This document shows positions 1 through 8,800 of a stretch of 29,056 nucleotides of DNA, piece by piece. The stretch is from an uncultured Clostridia bacterium (GTDB taxonomy: Bacteria > Bacillota_A > Clostridia > TANB77 > CAG-508): assembly GCA_944392525.1 (NCBI GenBank), contig CALXXB010000010.1, positions 1 to 29,056 of the forward strand, in the 5' to 3' direction. Position numbers and translations under genes: made by a program. The notes beneath the pieces are model-generated. The model searched no databases. It was not told the origin of the DNA and saw only the letters and a program-made list of their open reading frames with translations. Every line of letters begins with the position of its first letter. Positions within the stretch are counted from its first letter, which is position 1.

Positions 1-90
1 AATTTACAACATATAGACCGTGGATATGAAGATATCGAAGGTAAATTTAGAAAAATTGGAGCAAATATAAAAAGAGTAACAGAAGAATAA
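1..90 (+). CDS. murA: UDP-N-acetylglucosamine 1-carboxyvinyltransferase, C-terminal end (partial)
   Basis: Only the last 29 codons and the TAA are present; the gene runs in from the left edge. The peptide reads NLQHIDRGYEDIEGK and then FRKIGANIKRV, which matches the conserved end of MurA, the enolpyruvyl transferase that starts peptidoglycan precursor synthesis (family knowledge: HIDRGYE..E.KL..LGA.I.R). The catalytic region lies outside the window. It is followed 14 bp later by walJ on the same strand and is probably co-transcribed with it. The assignment rests on a short but distinctive tail. Confidence 0.8.
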   Translation, partial: NLQHIDRGYEDIEGKFRKIGANIKRVTEE

Positions 91-104
91 GGAAGTAAAA
101 AACA

Positions 105-902
105 ATGTTTAATTTTTGTAGTTTATATAGTGGTAGTAGCGGAAATAGTCTTTTTGTTGAAACAAAGAATACCAGAATACTAATTGATGCAGGTGTTAGT
201 TGCAAGAAAATAGAACATGCTTTAAATGATATAGATATTGACCCTAAATCTTTAGATGGAATTTTAGTAACACATGAGCATATAGACCACGTTCAATCTT
301 TAGGAACTTTATCTAAAAAATTCAATTTACCTGTATTTGTTAATCAAGAAACTTTAGACGCTATGCCTAAACAAAGAGATAAAATATCAGATGAAAATAT
401 AAATATTTTTAAGGTAAGTGATAAATTTGAAATTGGTGATTTAATAGTTAAACCTTTTTCAATTCCTCACGATGCTGCAAATCCTTGCGGATTTAGTTTA
501 TATAAAGATGATAAAAAAATAAGCGTCGCAACAGATATTGGTCATATGACAAATGATATCTTAAAAAACCTAGAAGAAAGTTTATTTGTTATGCTAGAAG
601 CAAATTATGATCCTGAAGTTTTAAGGTATTCACCATACCCATTTTCTTTAAAAACAAGAATTGCAGGACCTACAGGTCATTTATCAAATGAAATAGCTGG
701 AAAAACTATATCACATTTGATAAACTCAGGATTAAAAAATGCAATGCTTGGACATTTAAGTAAAGAAAGTAATTTTCCAGAACTTGCTTATCAAACTGTT
801 GTTGATGAATTAATTTCTAAAAACTATAATGAAAATTCTCTTTCACTTAGTGTTGCTTCAAGAGATTTTCATAGTAAAATTATTAATATAAAGGAGCAAT
901 AA
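105..902 (+). CDS. walJ: WalJ/YycJ-type metallo-beta-lactamase-fold hydrolase
   Basis: This is a 265-aa cytoplasmic metallo-beta-lactamase-fold protein. The N-terminus has the YycJ-type SLYSGSSGNS start, and the metal-binding motif T-H-E-H-I-D-H spans residues 56-62. Further ligand candidates are the His in IPHDAANP near 122, the Asp in ATDIGH near 145, and the His in LGHLS near 219. In Bacillus, WalJ (YycJ) sits in the walRK operon region and is linked to coordination of cell division with DNA replication; it is related to RNase J/PhnP-type hydrolases. An AGGAAG ribosome binding site precedes the ATG. The next gene is rlmH; Bacillus has walJ-htrA-rlmH, so here htrA is absent. The family call is firm; the substrate is not known from sequence. 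Confidence 0.9.
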   Translation: MFNFCSLYSGSSGNSLFVETKNTRILIDAGVSCKKIEHALNDIDIDPKSLDGILVTHEHIDHVQSLGTLSKKFNLPVFVNQETLDAMPKQRDKISDENINIFKVSDKFEIGDLIVKPFSIPHDAANPCGFSLYKDDKKISVATDIGHMTNDILKNLEESLFVMLEANYDPEVLRYSPYPFSLKTRIAGPTGHLSNEIAGKTISHLINSGLKNAMLGHLSKESNFPELAYQTVVDELISKNYNENSLSLSVASRDFHSKIINIKEQ

Positions 903-909
903 CCTTAAT

Positions 910-1389
910 ATGCTAAGTATTCATATTGTTTGTGTTGGTAAAATAAAAGAAAATTATTTAAAAGATGCTATATCAGAATACAGTAAAAGGCTTTCGAGAT
1001 ATTGTAAACTGGATTTTATAGAACTTCCTGATGAAAAAATTCCTGATAAATTAAATCCTAATTTAGAATTAGAAATAAAAGAAAAAGAATCAAAACAAAT
1101 ACTTTCTCATTTACCTAAAGATTCTTTTAAAATAGCTTTAGATTTAAAGGGTAAAGAATTTTCTTCTGAAGAATTTTCTAAAAAATTAGATGATTTATCT
1201 ATGGAAAATAGTCATATTTCTTTTATTATAGGTGGCTCTTTAGGATTAACTAAAGAAGTCCTAGATACTTGCAATTTAAAAATTTGCTTTTCTAAGATGA
1301 CTTTTCCTCATCAACTAATTAGAGTATTTTTACTAGAGCAAATTTTTAGAGCCTTTAAAATTTCACATGGTGAAACTTATCATAGATAA
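910..1389 (+). CDS. rlmH: 23S rRNA (pseudouridine1915-N3)-methyltransferase RlmH
   Basis: The protein is 159 aa, the usual length for this SPOUT-fold methyltransferase, which methylates pseudouridine 1915 in helix 69 of 23S rRNA using S-adenosylmethionine. Visible signatures are the N-terminal IHIVCVGKIKENYL, the SAM-binding knot segment IIGGSLGL (residues 106-113), the stretch MTFPHQLIR (130-138) followed by EQIFRAFKI, and the C-terminal GETYHR, typical of the family's end. The ATG lies 7 bp after walJ stops, and the AAGGAG in the last codons of walJ is a rather distant ribosome binding site (about 13 nt). It is probably translated from the walJ mRNA. Confidence 0.95.
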   Translation: MLSIHIVCVGKIKENYLKDAISEYSKRLSRYCKLDFIELPDEKIPDKLNPNLELEIKEKESKQILSHLPKDSFKIALDLKGKEFSSEEFSKKLDDLSMENSHISFIIGGSLGLTKEVLDTCNLKICFSKMTFPHQLIRVFLLEQIFRAFKISHGETYHR

Positions 1390-1397
1390 TATATTTT

Positions 1398-1460
1398 TTG
1401 TAGAGGAAATATCTTTCTTGTAAAATAAGGACCAATAAACCAAGAGCATTTCCTCTACAA
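1398..1460. repeat. 13-bp perfect inverted repeat after rlmH
   Basis: TTGTAGAGGAAAT (1398-1410) and its exact reverse complement (1448-1460) enclose a 37-nt loop. Inside the loop TCTTG (1416-1420) and CAAGA (1441-1445) can extend the structure. It lies between the convergent rlmH and the 43-aa ORF. Neither outer side has a T-tract in the direction of transcription, so it is not a textbook intrinsic terminator, although it may serve to end or stabilise both transcripts. Confidence 0.6.
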
Positions 1461-1462
1461 AG

Positions 1463-1594
1463 TTAAAAACTTGTTTTATATTTTTCTTGTTTTTTCATTT
1501 GTTCTAACATCTTTAATATTTCTTTTGATAATTTTTGAATCATTAATTTTCTAACAATAAAAAATATTGAAATAAATATTATTAATTTAATCAT
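1463..1594 (-). CDS. 43-aa single-span membrane peptide (unrecognised)
   Basis: This is an ATG-initiated 43-codon frame, translated MIKLIIFISIFFIVRKLMIQ followed by KLSKEILKMLEQMKKQEKYKTSF. Residues 2-14 are a hydrophobic segment; the rest is a basic amphipathic helix. A good ribosome binding site (GAAAGGA) sits 6-7 nt before the ATG. A promoter with a perfect TTGACA lies at 1640-1668, about 45 bp upstream, so the frame has all the parts of an independent gene. The stop is followed within 3 bp by the 13-bp inverted repeat. I do not recognise the family. Small peptides of this shape include type I toxins and small membrane regulators, but nothing in the sequence decides this. Confidence 0.55.
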   Translation of the reverse strand: MIKLIIFISIFFIVRKLMIQKLSKEILKMLEQMKKQEKYKTSF

Positions 1595-1639
1595 TATAAA
1601 AATCCTTTCGAAATAATATTTAAGAATCAAAGTATATAT

Positions 1640-1668
1640 ATAATACTATTATTTACAAAATTTGTCAA
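1640..1668 (-). promoter_or_regulatory. Sigma-A-type promoter for the 43-aa ORF
   Basis: On the minus strand TTGACA (1663-1668) is separated by 17 bp from TATTAT (1640-1645). Transcription would begin near 1633, giving a leader of about 40 nt before the ATG at 1594. Confidence 0.65.
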
Positions 1669-1683
1669 TCCGAATTTTCTATT

Positions 1684-2211
1684 CTAATACATAATTTGAC
1701 ATATAATAGTACTTGCAATTATTCCTGCAATATCAGCTGCTAAAGCTGCAAGTAATATATACCTCGTCTTTTTTATCTTTATACAACTTGTATAAACTGC
1801 AATTGTATATAATGTTGTTTCTGTTGAGCCCATTATTGTTGATGCAATATTTCCTATTAAGCTATCAACACCACAGTTTTTCATAATATCTGTAGCCACT
1901 GCAATTGAACCGCTTCCTGATATCGGTCTTAATATCGCAAGTGGAATAAGTTCACTTGGAAATTTAAAGATATCAAGAAGTGGACTAGAAAGTTTGATAA
2001 TTAATTCTAATACACCAGAACTTCTTAAAGCTCCTATTGCTAAAAATAATCCTATTAATGTTGGCAAAATACTCAATGTTGTTCTTATTCCTTCTTTTGC
2101 TCCTTCTAAAAAAGTATCAAATACTTTATTTTTTTCTTTTACACCATACATAACAATAAGTAAAATTACCATCGGCATTGCAACACTTGACAAAAAATTT
2201 ATCGCTTTCAC
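1684..2211 (-). CDS. spmB: Spore maturation protein B
   Basis: This is a 175-aa membrane protein of the nucleoside-recognition (Gate) family. Hydrophobic segments occur near residues 9-25, 42-63, 80-100 and 145-172. The family loop RPISGSGSIAVATDIMK (near 95-111) and GSTETTLYT (near 128-136) are typical of SpmB. In Bacillus, SpmA and SpmB are needed for full spore-core dehydration and heat resistance. The start is a GTG at 2211 that overlaps the TGA of spmA (GTGA), so the two are translationally coupled. The same frame contains no better ATG near the ribosome binding site. The pair is good evidence that the host makes spores. Confidence 0.92.
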   Translation of the reverse strand: MKAINFLSSVAMPMVILLIVMYGVKEKNKVFDTFLEGAKEGIRTTLSILPTLIGLFLAIGALRSSGVLELIIKLSSPLLDIFKFPSELIPLAILRPISGSGSIAVATDIMKNCGVDSLIGNIASTIMGSTETTLYTIAVYTSCIKIKKTRYILLAALAADIAGIIASTIICQIMY

Positions 2212-2801
2212 CTATATTTCTCTCCTTTTGTAAGCCTAATTACAATTCTAGCTGTAGAAATTCCTACTACAGCTGCAATAATGGTTGCTATCCACGTAGG
2301 AAATACAATAGAAGTTGGATTTTTTGAACCTAAAGAACTTCTAATTGCAATAACAGTTGTTGGAATAATTTGAATAGACGCTGTATTTATTACAATAAAC
2401 ATCATCATTGAATCTGATAAAGTATCTTTTTTATCATTTTCTTCTTGCATAGATTTCATGGCTTTTAAGCCCAGAGGTGTTGCTGCATTTCCTAATCCTA
2501 ATATATTTGCAACCATATTCATAGATATTTCTTTTTTTATTTTTTTGTTTTGTTTTAATTTTGGAAACAAAAAATTAAGCAATGGTTCTAAAAATTTTGT
2601 TAAGTTTTCAATTAAAGTAGTCTTAGTTGCAATCTGCATAATTCCACTCCAAAGGCACATACTTCCTAATAAATCTATTGATAAACTAATTGCTGAATTA
2701 GTACTTTCAAAGATAGAGTTATTTAAATTTTCTAAATTTCCCGAAAAAATTGCAAAAGAAAATGATATTATTATAAAAATTGGCCAAACTATATTTAACA
2801 T
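2208..2801 (-). CDS. spmA: Spore maturation protein A
   Basis: This is a 197-aa polytopic membrane protein starting MLNIVWPIFIIISFSFAIFSG. It contains the conserved nucleoside-recognition-domain loop MNMVANILGLGNAATPLGLKAM (split here as MNMVANILGLGNAATPLG then LKAM, near residues 94-115) and the NTASIQIIPTTVIAIRSSLGS stretch, which are diagnostic for SpmA. It is expected in the forespore or mother-cell membranes, acting with SpmB in spore-core dehydration. It is the first gene of a two-gene operon, divergent from abrB. Bacillus spmAB is under sporulation sigma control; I did not find an unambiguous sporulation promoter in the 133-bp gap. Confidence 0.92.
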   Translation of the reverse strand: MLNIVWPIFIIISFSFAIFSGNLENLNNSIFESTNSAISLSIDLLGSMCLWSGIMQIATKTTLIENLTKFLEPLLNFLFPKLKQNKKIKKEISMNMVANILGLGNAATPLGLKAMKSMQEENDKKDTLSDSMMMFIVINTASIQIIPTTVIAIRSSLGSKNPTSIVFPTWIATIIAAVVGISTARIVIRLTKGEKYR

Positions 2802-2854
2802 ACTATCACCAACATAATTTTATTTGTGAATCATAGTTTTTATTCCAAATTGAA

Positions 2855-2883
2855 TTGACCAAGTCTTTTCTTTGTGATATATT
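2855..2883 (+). promoter_or_regulatory. Sigma-A-type promoter of the abrB-like gene
   Basis: TTGACC (2855-2860), a 17-bp spacer and TATATT (2878-2883) lie about 50 bp before the abrB-like ATG, in the region divergent from spmA. Confidence 0.7.
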
Positions 2884-2934
2884 TAATCATAACAAAAGGA
2901 TTGTAAATATATAACTTTTAAGGAGGAATTAGTT

Positions 2935-3189
2935 ATGAAGTCGACAGGTATTATTAGAAGAATGGACGAACTAGGTAGAGTTGTAATTCCAATTGAAATA
3001 AGAAATCAGTTTAATATAGTAGAAAAAGATCCAATTGAGATTTATGTAGATGGCTCTTCAATAGTATTAAAGAAATTTGAACCTAATTGTATCTTCTGCG
3101 GAAATACAAAAAATTTATTAACATATCATGATAAATTAATTTGTAAAGATTGTTCTAAAAAAATTGGAAATCTAAAAAGCGAAAAATAA
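2935..3189 (+). CDS. abrB: AbrB/SpoVT-family transition regulator with C-terminal zinc-ribbon motif
   Basis: The 84-aa protein has an N-terminal swapped-hairpin AbrB DNA-binding domain (residues 1-47) with the hallmark MKSTGIIRRMDELGRVVIPI start. The tail carries two Cys pairs, C52-x2-C55 and C70-x2-C73, likely a small zinc ribbon. AbrB proteins are dimeric or tetrameric repressors of transition-state genes. A strong AAGGAGGAA site precedes the ATG, and a consensus promoter is upstream. It converges with rsmI over a shared terminator, the same arrangement as Bacillus abrB and rsmI (yabC). The symbol is by family and position; the zinc ribbon distinguishes it from B. subtilis AbrB. Confidence 0.85.
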   Translation: MKSTGIIRRMDELGRVVIPIEIRNQFNIVEKDPIEIYVDGSSIVLKKFEPNCIFCGNTKNLLTYHDKLICKDCSKKIGNLKSEK

Positions 3190-3217
3190 AGAAGAAGTTT
3201 AAAACTTCTTCTTTTTA
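3190..3217. terminator. Bidirectional intrinsic terminator between abrB and rsmI
   Basis: AGAAGAAGTTT (3190-3200) pairs with AAACTTCTTCT (3202-3212), followed by T-rich sequence on the plus strand and, read the other way, by TTATTTTTC on the minus strand. It starts at the abrB stop codon and ends at the rsmI stop. Confidence 0.8.
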
Positions 3218-4045
3218 TATAAATAATTTATATATTTCATTTTTATTTACATTTCTGTCTTTTGCAATCTTTTTAATGATTTCCTTTTTATCTAATCCTT
3301 GTTTTTCATAATACTTATAATGTTCTTCTACCGTTAAATGGCATAAATCATTTTCTTTTTCTTTATGATTACCTTCGATGATTAGAACCATCTCTCCTTT
3401 TAAATTGTCTACTTTTGAAAGAATTTCATCTATATTTCCTCTTATAAATTCCTCATGTATCTTAGTTATCTCTCTTGCTAAAACTATTTTTCTATCCTTA
3501 TCTAAAATTTTTTCTAAATCTTCTAAAGTATTTTTGATTTTATGTGGTGCTTCATAGAGAATAACCGTTTTATTTATATTTTTTATTTCTTCTAATTTTT
3601 CTTTTCTATTTTTCTTATTTAAAGGTAAAAATCCATAAAAACAAAACTCTTTTGTATCAATTCCTGAGCAAATTAAAGCATTGACCATTGCACATGCACC
3701 TGGAATTGGGATAATTCTGATATTTTCTTTAATACACTCTTTTACAATTTCTTCTCCTGGATCACTGATTCCTGGAGTCCCTGCATCAGATACTAAAGCT
3801 ATGTTTTTACCATCTTTTAATTCTTTAATTAAATATTCACATCTAAATTCTTCATTATGACGGTGATAACTAATCATTGGTTTTGATATTTCTAAATGGT
3901 TTAATAACTTTAGTGTATGTCTTGTATCTTCTGCTGCTATTAAATCCGCTTCTTTTAGTGTATTTATTGCTCTTAAGGTAATATCATCTAAGTTACCTAT
4001 AGGAGTTGCAACTAAATATAAAATTCCTTCTTGACTTTGATTCAT
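3215..4045 (-). CDS. rsmI: 16S rRNA (cytidine1402-2'-O)-methyltransferase RsmI
   Basis: This 276-aa tetrapyrrole-methylase-fold enzyme 2'-O-methylates C1402 in the decoding centre of 16S rRNA. Seen motifs are LYLVATPIGNLDDITLRA near residues 10-27, AAEDTRHT near 37-44, SYHRHNE near 59-65, and the SAM-site VSDAGTPGISDPGE near 84-97, followed by PIPGACAMVNALICSG. A GGAGGAG ribosome binding site lies 5-6 nt before the ATG. It lies 34 bp after the trmN6-like gene and is probably co-transcribed with it. Bacillus has a GIY-YIG gene (yazA) between these two; here it is missing. Confidence 0.95.
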   Translation of the reverse strand: MNQSQEGILYLVATPIGNLDDITLRAINTLKEADLIAAEDTRHTLKLLNHLEISKPMISYHRHNEEFRCEYLIKELKDGKNIALVSDAGTPGISDPGEEIVKECIKENIRIIPIPGACAMVNALICSGIDTKEFCFYGFLPLNKKNRKEKLEEIKNINKTVILYEAPHKIKNTLEDLEKILDKDRKIVLAREITKIHEEFIRGNIDEILSKVDNLKGEMVLIIEGNHKEKENDLCHLTVEEHYKYYEKQGLDKKEIIKKIAKDRNVNKNEIYKLFI

Positions 4046-4079
4046 CTCTTCTCCTCCTACTCTTTTTTACTTTCTATCT

Positions 4080-4823
4080 TTACATTTTATTATAAATTTT
4101 TAATATTTCCTCTGTATAATTTCCTTTATCATCATAAATGTATAAATTTTTATCAACTTTTAAGAATGATTTTGAATTTTTTATTCCTTTTATTAAAACC
4201 AATTTTGGTGGTTTATTCATATTTGAATATACAAGTCGAAGTTCTTTTGGTTCTATTTTATATTTTCTTAAAAGACTAAGAATATCAACTAATCTTTCTG
4301 GTCTATGTACCATATAAAATTCGCCTTTATCTTTTAACAAGTCTCTTGAAACTTTTACAAAATCTTCTAGATTAGCTGTTATCTCGTGTCTTGATATTAT
4401 TTTTCTTTCATCTTCATTTATTATTCCTGTATCTTTTTTCTTATATGGTGGGTTAGTCACAATAACATCAAATGTTTGATTATCATATAATTTGCTTAAA
4501 TTCAAAATATTTTCATTCAAAATTTGGAATTTATCTTGTAAATCATTTAGTAAAGAACTTCTCTTTGCCATATTGCTTACTTCCTCTTGTATTTCCACTC
4601 CTATTACTTTTTTTAGTTTCGTCTTCCCACATAATAAAATAGGAATAATACCTGTTCCTGTTCCTAAATCCAATACTAGACTATCTTTCCTTATATTTTT
4701 AGCAAAGTCAGATAATAATACACTATCTATTCCAAAACAAAAACCCTTTTCATTTTGAATAATTTTTAAATCTTTAAATTCTAAATCATCTATTCTTTCA
4801 TTTTCTTTTAATTCTACTTTCAT
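4080..4823 (-). CDS. tRNA1(Val) adenine-37 N6-methyltransferase-like protein (TrmN6/YabB family)
   Basis: The 247-aa class I SAM-dependent methyltransferase has motif I LDLGTGTGIIPILL (near residues 51-64), an acidic VIGVEIQ strand, and catalytic NPPY (near 125-128), followed by K-K-K. NPPY marks amino-group methylation of adenine. The start KENERIDDLEFKDLKIIQ and GIDSVLLSDFA are typical of the YfiC/YabB family. The E. coli member modifies A37 of tRNA1(Val); the tRNA target in Clostridia is inferred. A consensus promoter sits at 4860-4888, and rsmI follows, as in Bacillus. Confidence 0.85.
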   Translation of the reverse strand: MKVELKENERIDDLEFKDLKIIQNEKGFCFGIDSVLLSDFAKNIRKDSLVLDLGTGTGIIPILLCGKTKLKKVIGVEIQEEVSNMAKRSSLLNDLQDKFQILNENILNLSKLYDNQTFDVIVTNPPYKKKDTGIINEDERKIISRHEITANLEDFVKVSRDLLKDKGEFYMVHRPERLVDILSLLRKYKIEPKELRLVYSNMNKPPKLVLIKGIKNSKSFLKVDKNLYIYDDKGNYTEEILKIYNKM

Positions 4824-4859
4824 TTTATTTTCCTTTAAACATTTTTAATTTTCTTACAT

Positions 4860-4888
4860 ATTATATACTAAATCTACTTAAAAATCAA
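4860..4888 (-). promoter_or_regulatory. Sigma-A-type promoter for the trmN6-rsmI operon
   Basis: On the minus strand TTGATT (4883-4888), a 17-bp spacer and a perfect TATAAT (4860-4865). The ATG of the methylase is about 37 bp downstream. Confidence 0.75.
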
Positions 4889-4905
4889 AGTTTTAGAGGT
4901 GTGCT

Positions 4906-5076
4906 ATGGAATACAATGAAAATAGAGGTGATAAGAAACCACCTCATAAAAAACAATTCAACTTAAATTCTTGTGCCAAAAACACAATGAAATCACTAAG
5001 AGAAGTAGAATATTTTTTAAATAATTTAAAGAAATTTACTCGTTGTATGCACTTATATAAATTCTTTAAGAAGTGA
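4906..5076 (+). CDS. 56-aa basic small protein (unrecognised)
   Basis: The frame begins ATG GAA TAC and encodes MEYNENRGDKKPPHKKQFNL, then a Cys-containing basic helical part ending YKFFKK. It has a GAGGTG element 5 nt before the ATG. It contains two Cys (23 and 47), about a quarter Lys/Arg residues, and no membrane segment. Its last 11 bp overlap the convergent end of the GerMN gene. I see no clear promoter of its own. The good initiation site and the absence of any other gene in the gap support it as real, but not firmly. No family is recognised. Confidence 0.4.
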   Translation: MEYNENRGDKKPPHKKQFNLNSCAKNTMKSLREVEYFLNNLKKFTRCMHLYKFFKK

Positions 5077-5626
5077 GTTGTTGAACAGTATATATTCCAC
5101 TAAATTCTTCATTTTCATTTCCGTCTATTAATATTTTTATACCATTTACTTCGTTTAACTGAGTTAATGTATTTACTATAGAATTTATTAAATTCTCTTT
5201 TGTCTTTTCATCTGTTTTATCATAATTCAAAAAGTCAGATGAAAAAGTTAATGTTAAACAATCTCCTTCTAATTGGGAACTTAACAATTTTGTATTTTCT
5301 GGAATAATTCTCTCTTTACCTTCATCTTTTGGCCCTTCTATTAATAAATTTACTATTTTTTCATAAGGATTTTCTAATATTTCTTTTATATCTACTAATC
5401 TTGCTTCCGGTTCTAATTCTTTTGTTTCTTTATTTGGAAAATACAAACTTACAATTGTCTGTCTTAACTGGTCTTCTGATATTTCTTCTTGTGGTATATA
5501 TTCTTCTACTATTGGTTGCTCTTCTTCTTTCTTATCTCGTTTTAAATAATTAATTAAAAAATATCCACCAACTATCAAAATAATAAACAAAATAGAAAAA
5601 ATTATAATTATCTTTTTATTTTTCAT
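5066..5626 (-). CDS. GerMN-domain membrane-anchored protein
   Basis: The protein has 186 aa from the ATG at 5626. That start is chosen because GGGAGGAG lies 4-5 nt before it; an upstream in-frame extension to 5683 has no such site. Residues 4-27 form one membrane anchor, followed by an acidic linker (KKEEEQPIVEEYIPQEE). The rest is a GerMN-type domain with SLYFPNKETKELEPEARLVD, the IVNLLIEGP stretch and a LTLTFSSDFLN strand. GerMN domains occur in the spore germination lipoprotein GerM and in other envelope proteins. There is no lipobox Cys here, so it would be anchored by the helix with the domain outside. The role in this host is unknown. Confidence 0.75.
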   Translation of the reverse strand: MKNKKIIIIFSILFIILIVGGYFLINYLKRDKKEEEQPIVEEYIPQEEISEDQLRQTIVSLYFPNKETKELEPEARLVDIKEILENPYEKIVNLLIEGPKDEGKERIIPENTKLLSSQLEGDCLTLTFSSDFLNYDKTDEKTKENLINSIVNTLTQLNEVNGIKILIDGNENEEFSGIYTVQQLTS

Positions 5627-5781
5627 TTTCTCCTCCCTCTTCCTTTTTATTATTATATTCAATATTATTATTTGTTTGTCCATTTTAGAACTCTAACTTC
5701 AATAGATTTTATGGATTTTTTATCTTTATTTATATATTGTTATCCTTTATCTATCAGTTTATTATTCACAATATTTTCCAT

Positions 5782-5810
5782 TTGACAAAACGCCGATTTC
5801 CGTATACAAT
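5782..5810 (+). promoter_or_regulatory. Sigma-A-type promoter of the activase gene
   Basis: Perfect TTGACA (5782-5787), a 17-bp spacer and TACAAT (5805-5810), about 48 bp before the ATG. Confidence 0.8.
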
Positions 5811-5858
5811 TAAGGTGTTTAAAAGAATATTTTTATAGACAGAAAGGAAGATTTTGTC

Positions 5859-8800
5859 ATGAACAATGAATTATTACATGTAGGTTTAGATGTAGGTTCT
5901 ACAACTGTAAAGATTATAGTTATGGATAAAAACCTAAATACTATATATAAAAATTATCAAAGACACTTCTCAGATACAAAAAATACTGTATGTAGTGTTT
6001 TAGAAGATTTATTATTAAAATATCCTAATAATACATTTACACTAGCTCTAACAGGTTCTGGTGCTATGTCTGCTGCCAAATTCTTAGGAGTAGACTTTAT
6101 TCAAGAGGTTGTTTCTTGTAAAAGAGCCGTTGAAAAATATATACCAAGAACTGACGTTGTAATAGAGCTTGGTGGTGAAGACGCAAAAATTATTTACTTT
6201 GACCAATCTATCGAACAACGTATGAATGGAACTTGCGCTGGTGGTACTGGTGCATTTTTAGACCAAATGGCATCTTTACTTCATACAGATACAGCAGGAT
6301 TAAATGAACTTGCAAAAAATTATAAAACTATTTATCCTATTGCATCTCGTTGTGGAGTCTTTGCTAAAACTGATATTCAACCTTTAATTAATGAAGGTGC
6401 TGCAAAAGAAGATATTGCTGCATCTATTTTCCAAGCCGTTGTGAACCAAACTATTAGTGGTTTAGCTTGTGGAAGACCAATTAGAGGTAATGTTGCCTTC
6501 TTAGGTGGTCCATTAAATTATTTATCAGAATTGCGTAAAAGATTTATCGAAACATTACATTTAAAAGATGATGAAATTATAGTACCAGAAGAAGCTCACC
6601 TTTTAGTTGCAAAAGGAGCTGCTTTAGACTCTATTAATACTGAGCCTATTACACCTGATGAATTATCTAAAAAAATTCAAAATTTAAGAGTTTCACATGA
6701 TAATACATCAAAACCTTTAGCCCCATTATTTAAAAATGAAAATGAATATAAAACTTTTAAAGAAAGACATGATAAAGATAAAGTAGAAAGAGGCGATTTA
6801 GCTTCATATGAAGGTGATTGTTATCTTGGAATTGATGCTGGTTCTACAACTACAAAATTAGTATTAATTGATAGAGATGGAAAACTTCTTTACTCTTTAT
6901 ATGGAAGCAATGAAGGAAATCCTTTAAAAAGTGTTATGGCAATGCTAAAAAAACTATATCATGTTTTACCAGAAAAAGCTGTCTTAAGATATAGTGGTGT
7001 TACAGGATATGGTGAAAAATTGATACAAACAGCTTTAAATGTTGACCTAAATGAAATAGAAACAATTGCACATTATACCGCCGCAAAAGAATTTGAGCCA
7101 GATGTTACAAGTATTGTTGATATCGGTGGGCAAGATATGAAGTACATAAAAATGAAAAATGGTTCAATTGACAACATTATGCTAAATGAAGCTTGTTCTT
7201 CAGGATGTGGTTCTTTTATAGAAACTTTTGCTAAAAGTTTAAATTTAGAAATCTCTGAATTTGTAAAAGAAGCTATAAAATCAAAAACACCTGTTGACTT
7301 AGGTTCTAGATGTACTGTTTTCATGAACTCTAAGATTAAACAAGCACAAAAAGAAGGTTATTCTGTTGGAGATATTTCTGCTGGACTTTCATATTCTGTT
7401 ATCAAAAACGCTATACAAAAAGTTATGAAAGTAAGAGATGTAGAAACATTAGGAGACCATATTGTTGTACAAGGTGGAACCTTCTATAATGATGCAGTTT
7501 TACGTGCTTTTGAATTGATAGTTGGTAAAAATGTTGTAAGACCCGATATCGCAGGACTTATGGGTGCTTATGGTATGGCACTTTTATCTAAAGAACAATA
7601 TGAATCAAACCTTGATATGGAATATAAATCTACTATTTTAAAAGAAGACGAGTTAGATAAATTAGAAATTAAAGTTACACACACTCGTTGTGGTATTTGT
7701 GAAAACCATTGTAAATTAACTATAAATAAATTTAGTAATGGACAAATACATGTATCTGGTAATCGCTGTGAAAGAGGAGCAGGAGCTATTACAAAGAAAA
7801 AAGATTTACCTAACTTAGTTCAATACAAATATCAAAGAATATTTGATTATAAACCTCTAGAAGAACAATATGCTACAAGAGGAACAATAGGTATCCCTAG
7901 AGTTTTAAATATGTATGAGGATTATCCTTTCTGGTTTACTTTCCTTACAAGTTTAGGATTTAGAGTAATTATCTCTGAAAAGAGTACTCGTGCAACTTAT
8001 GAAAAAGGTATGGAATCAATGCCTTCAGAATCTGTTTGTTACCCTGCAAAACTTTCTCATGGACATATAGAAAGTTTATTAGAACAAGGTATTAAAACAA
8101 TATTCTATCCTTGTATACCATATTCTAGAAAAGAATATGAAAAAGCAGATAACCACTATAACTGCCCTATTGTTATATCTTATTCAGAGGTTTTAAAGAA
8201 CAATGTAGAGGATTTAAAAGCTCCTGGAGTTAAATTTATTAACCCATTCCTTCCTCTTGATAAGAAAAACCTTGTTAAGAAAATATTAGAATTAGATGAA
8301 TTCAAAGAATATAACTTTACAAAAGCTGAATTAAACGAAGCTGCTGATAAAGCAGAAGCAGAATATCAAAAATGTAAAGAAGATATTAGAAGAAAAGGTG
8401 CAGAAACTGTTAAATACATTGAAGAGAATAACCTTAAAGGAATTGTCTTGGCAGGTAGACCATATCACGTAGATCCTGAAATAAACCATGGTATTGATAC
8501 TTTAATTACATCTCTTGGTTTATGTGTTTTAACAGAGGATAGTGTTTCTGATAAAACAGAAGCCAAAAGACCTTTAAGAGTTGTTGATCAATGGGTATTC
8601 CATGCAAGATTATATGCAGCAGCTGATTTTGTTGGAAAACATGATTCTTTAGAATTAGTACAATTAAATTCATTTGGTTGTGGTGTAGATGCTGTTACAA
8701 CAGACCAAGTAGAGGAAATTTTATCTAGCTATGGTAAAATGTATACTCTAATTAAAATAGATGAAGTAAATAATTTAGGAGCTGTACGTATTCGTATTCG

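Noticed and set aside
2458..2817. 119-codon plus-strand frame opposite spmA
   Set aside because: Shadow of a well-recognised gene, with no ribosome binding site.
2802..2934. Sporulation sigma-factor promoter for spmA
   Set aside because: A partial CACAAATA-like element can be seen on the minus strand, but spacing and -35 were not convincing.
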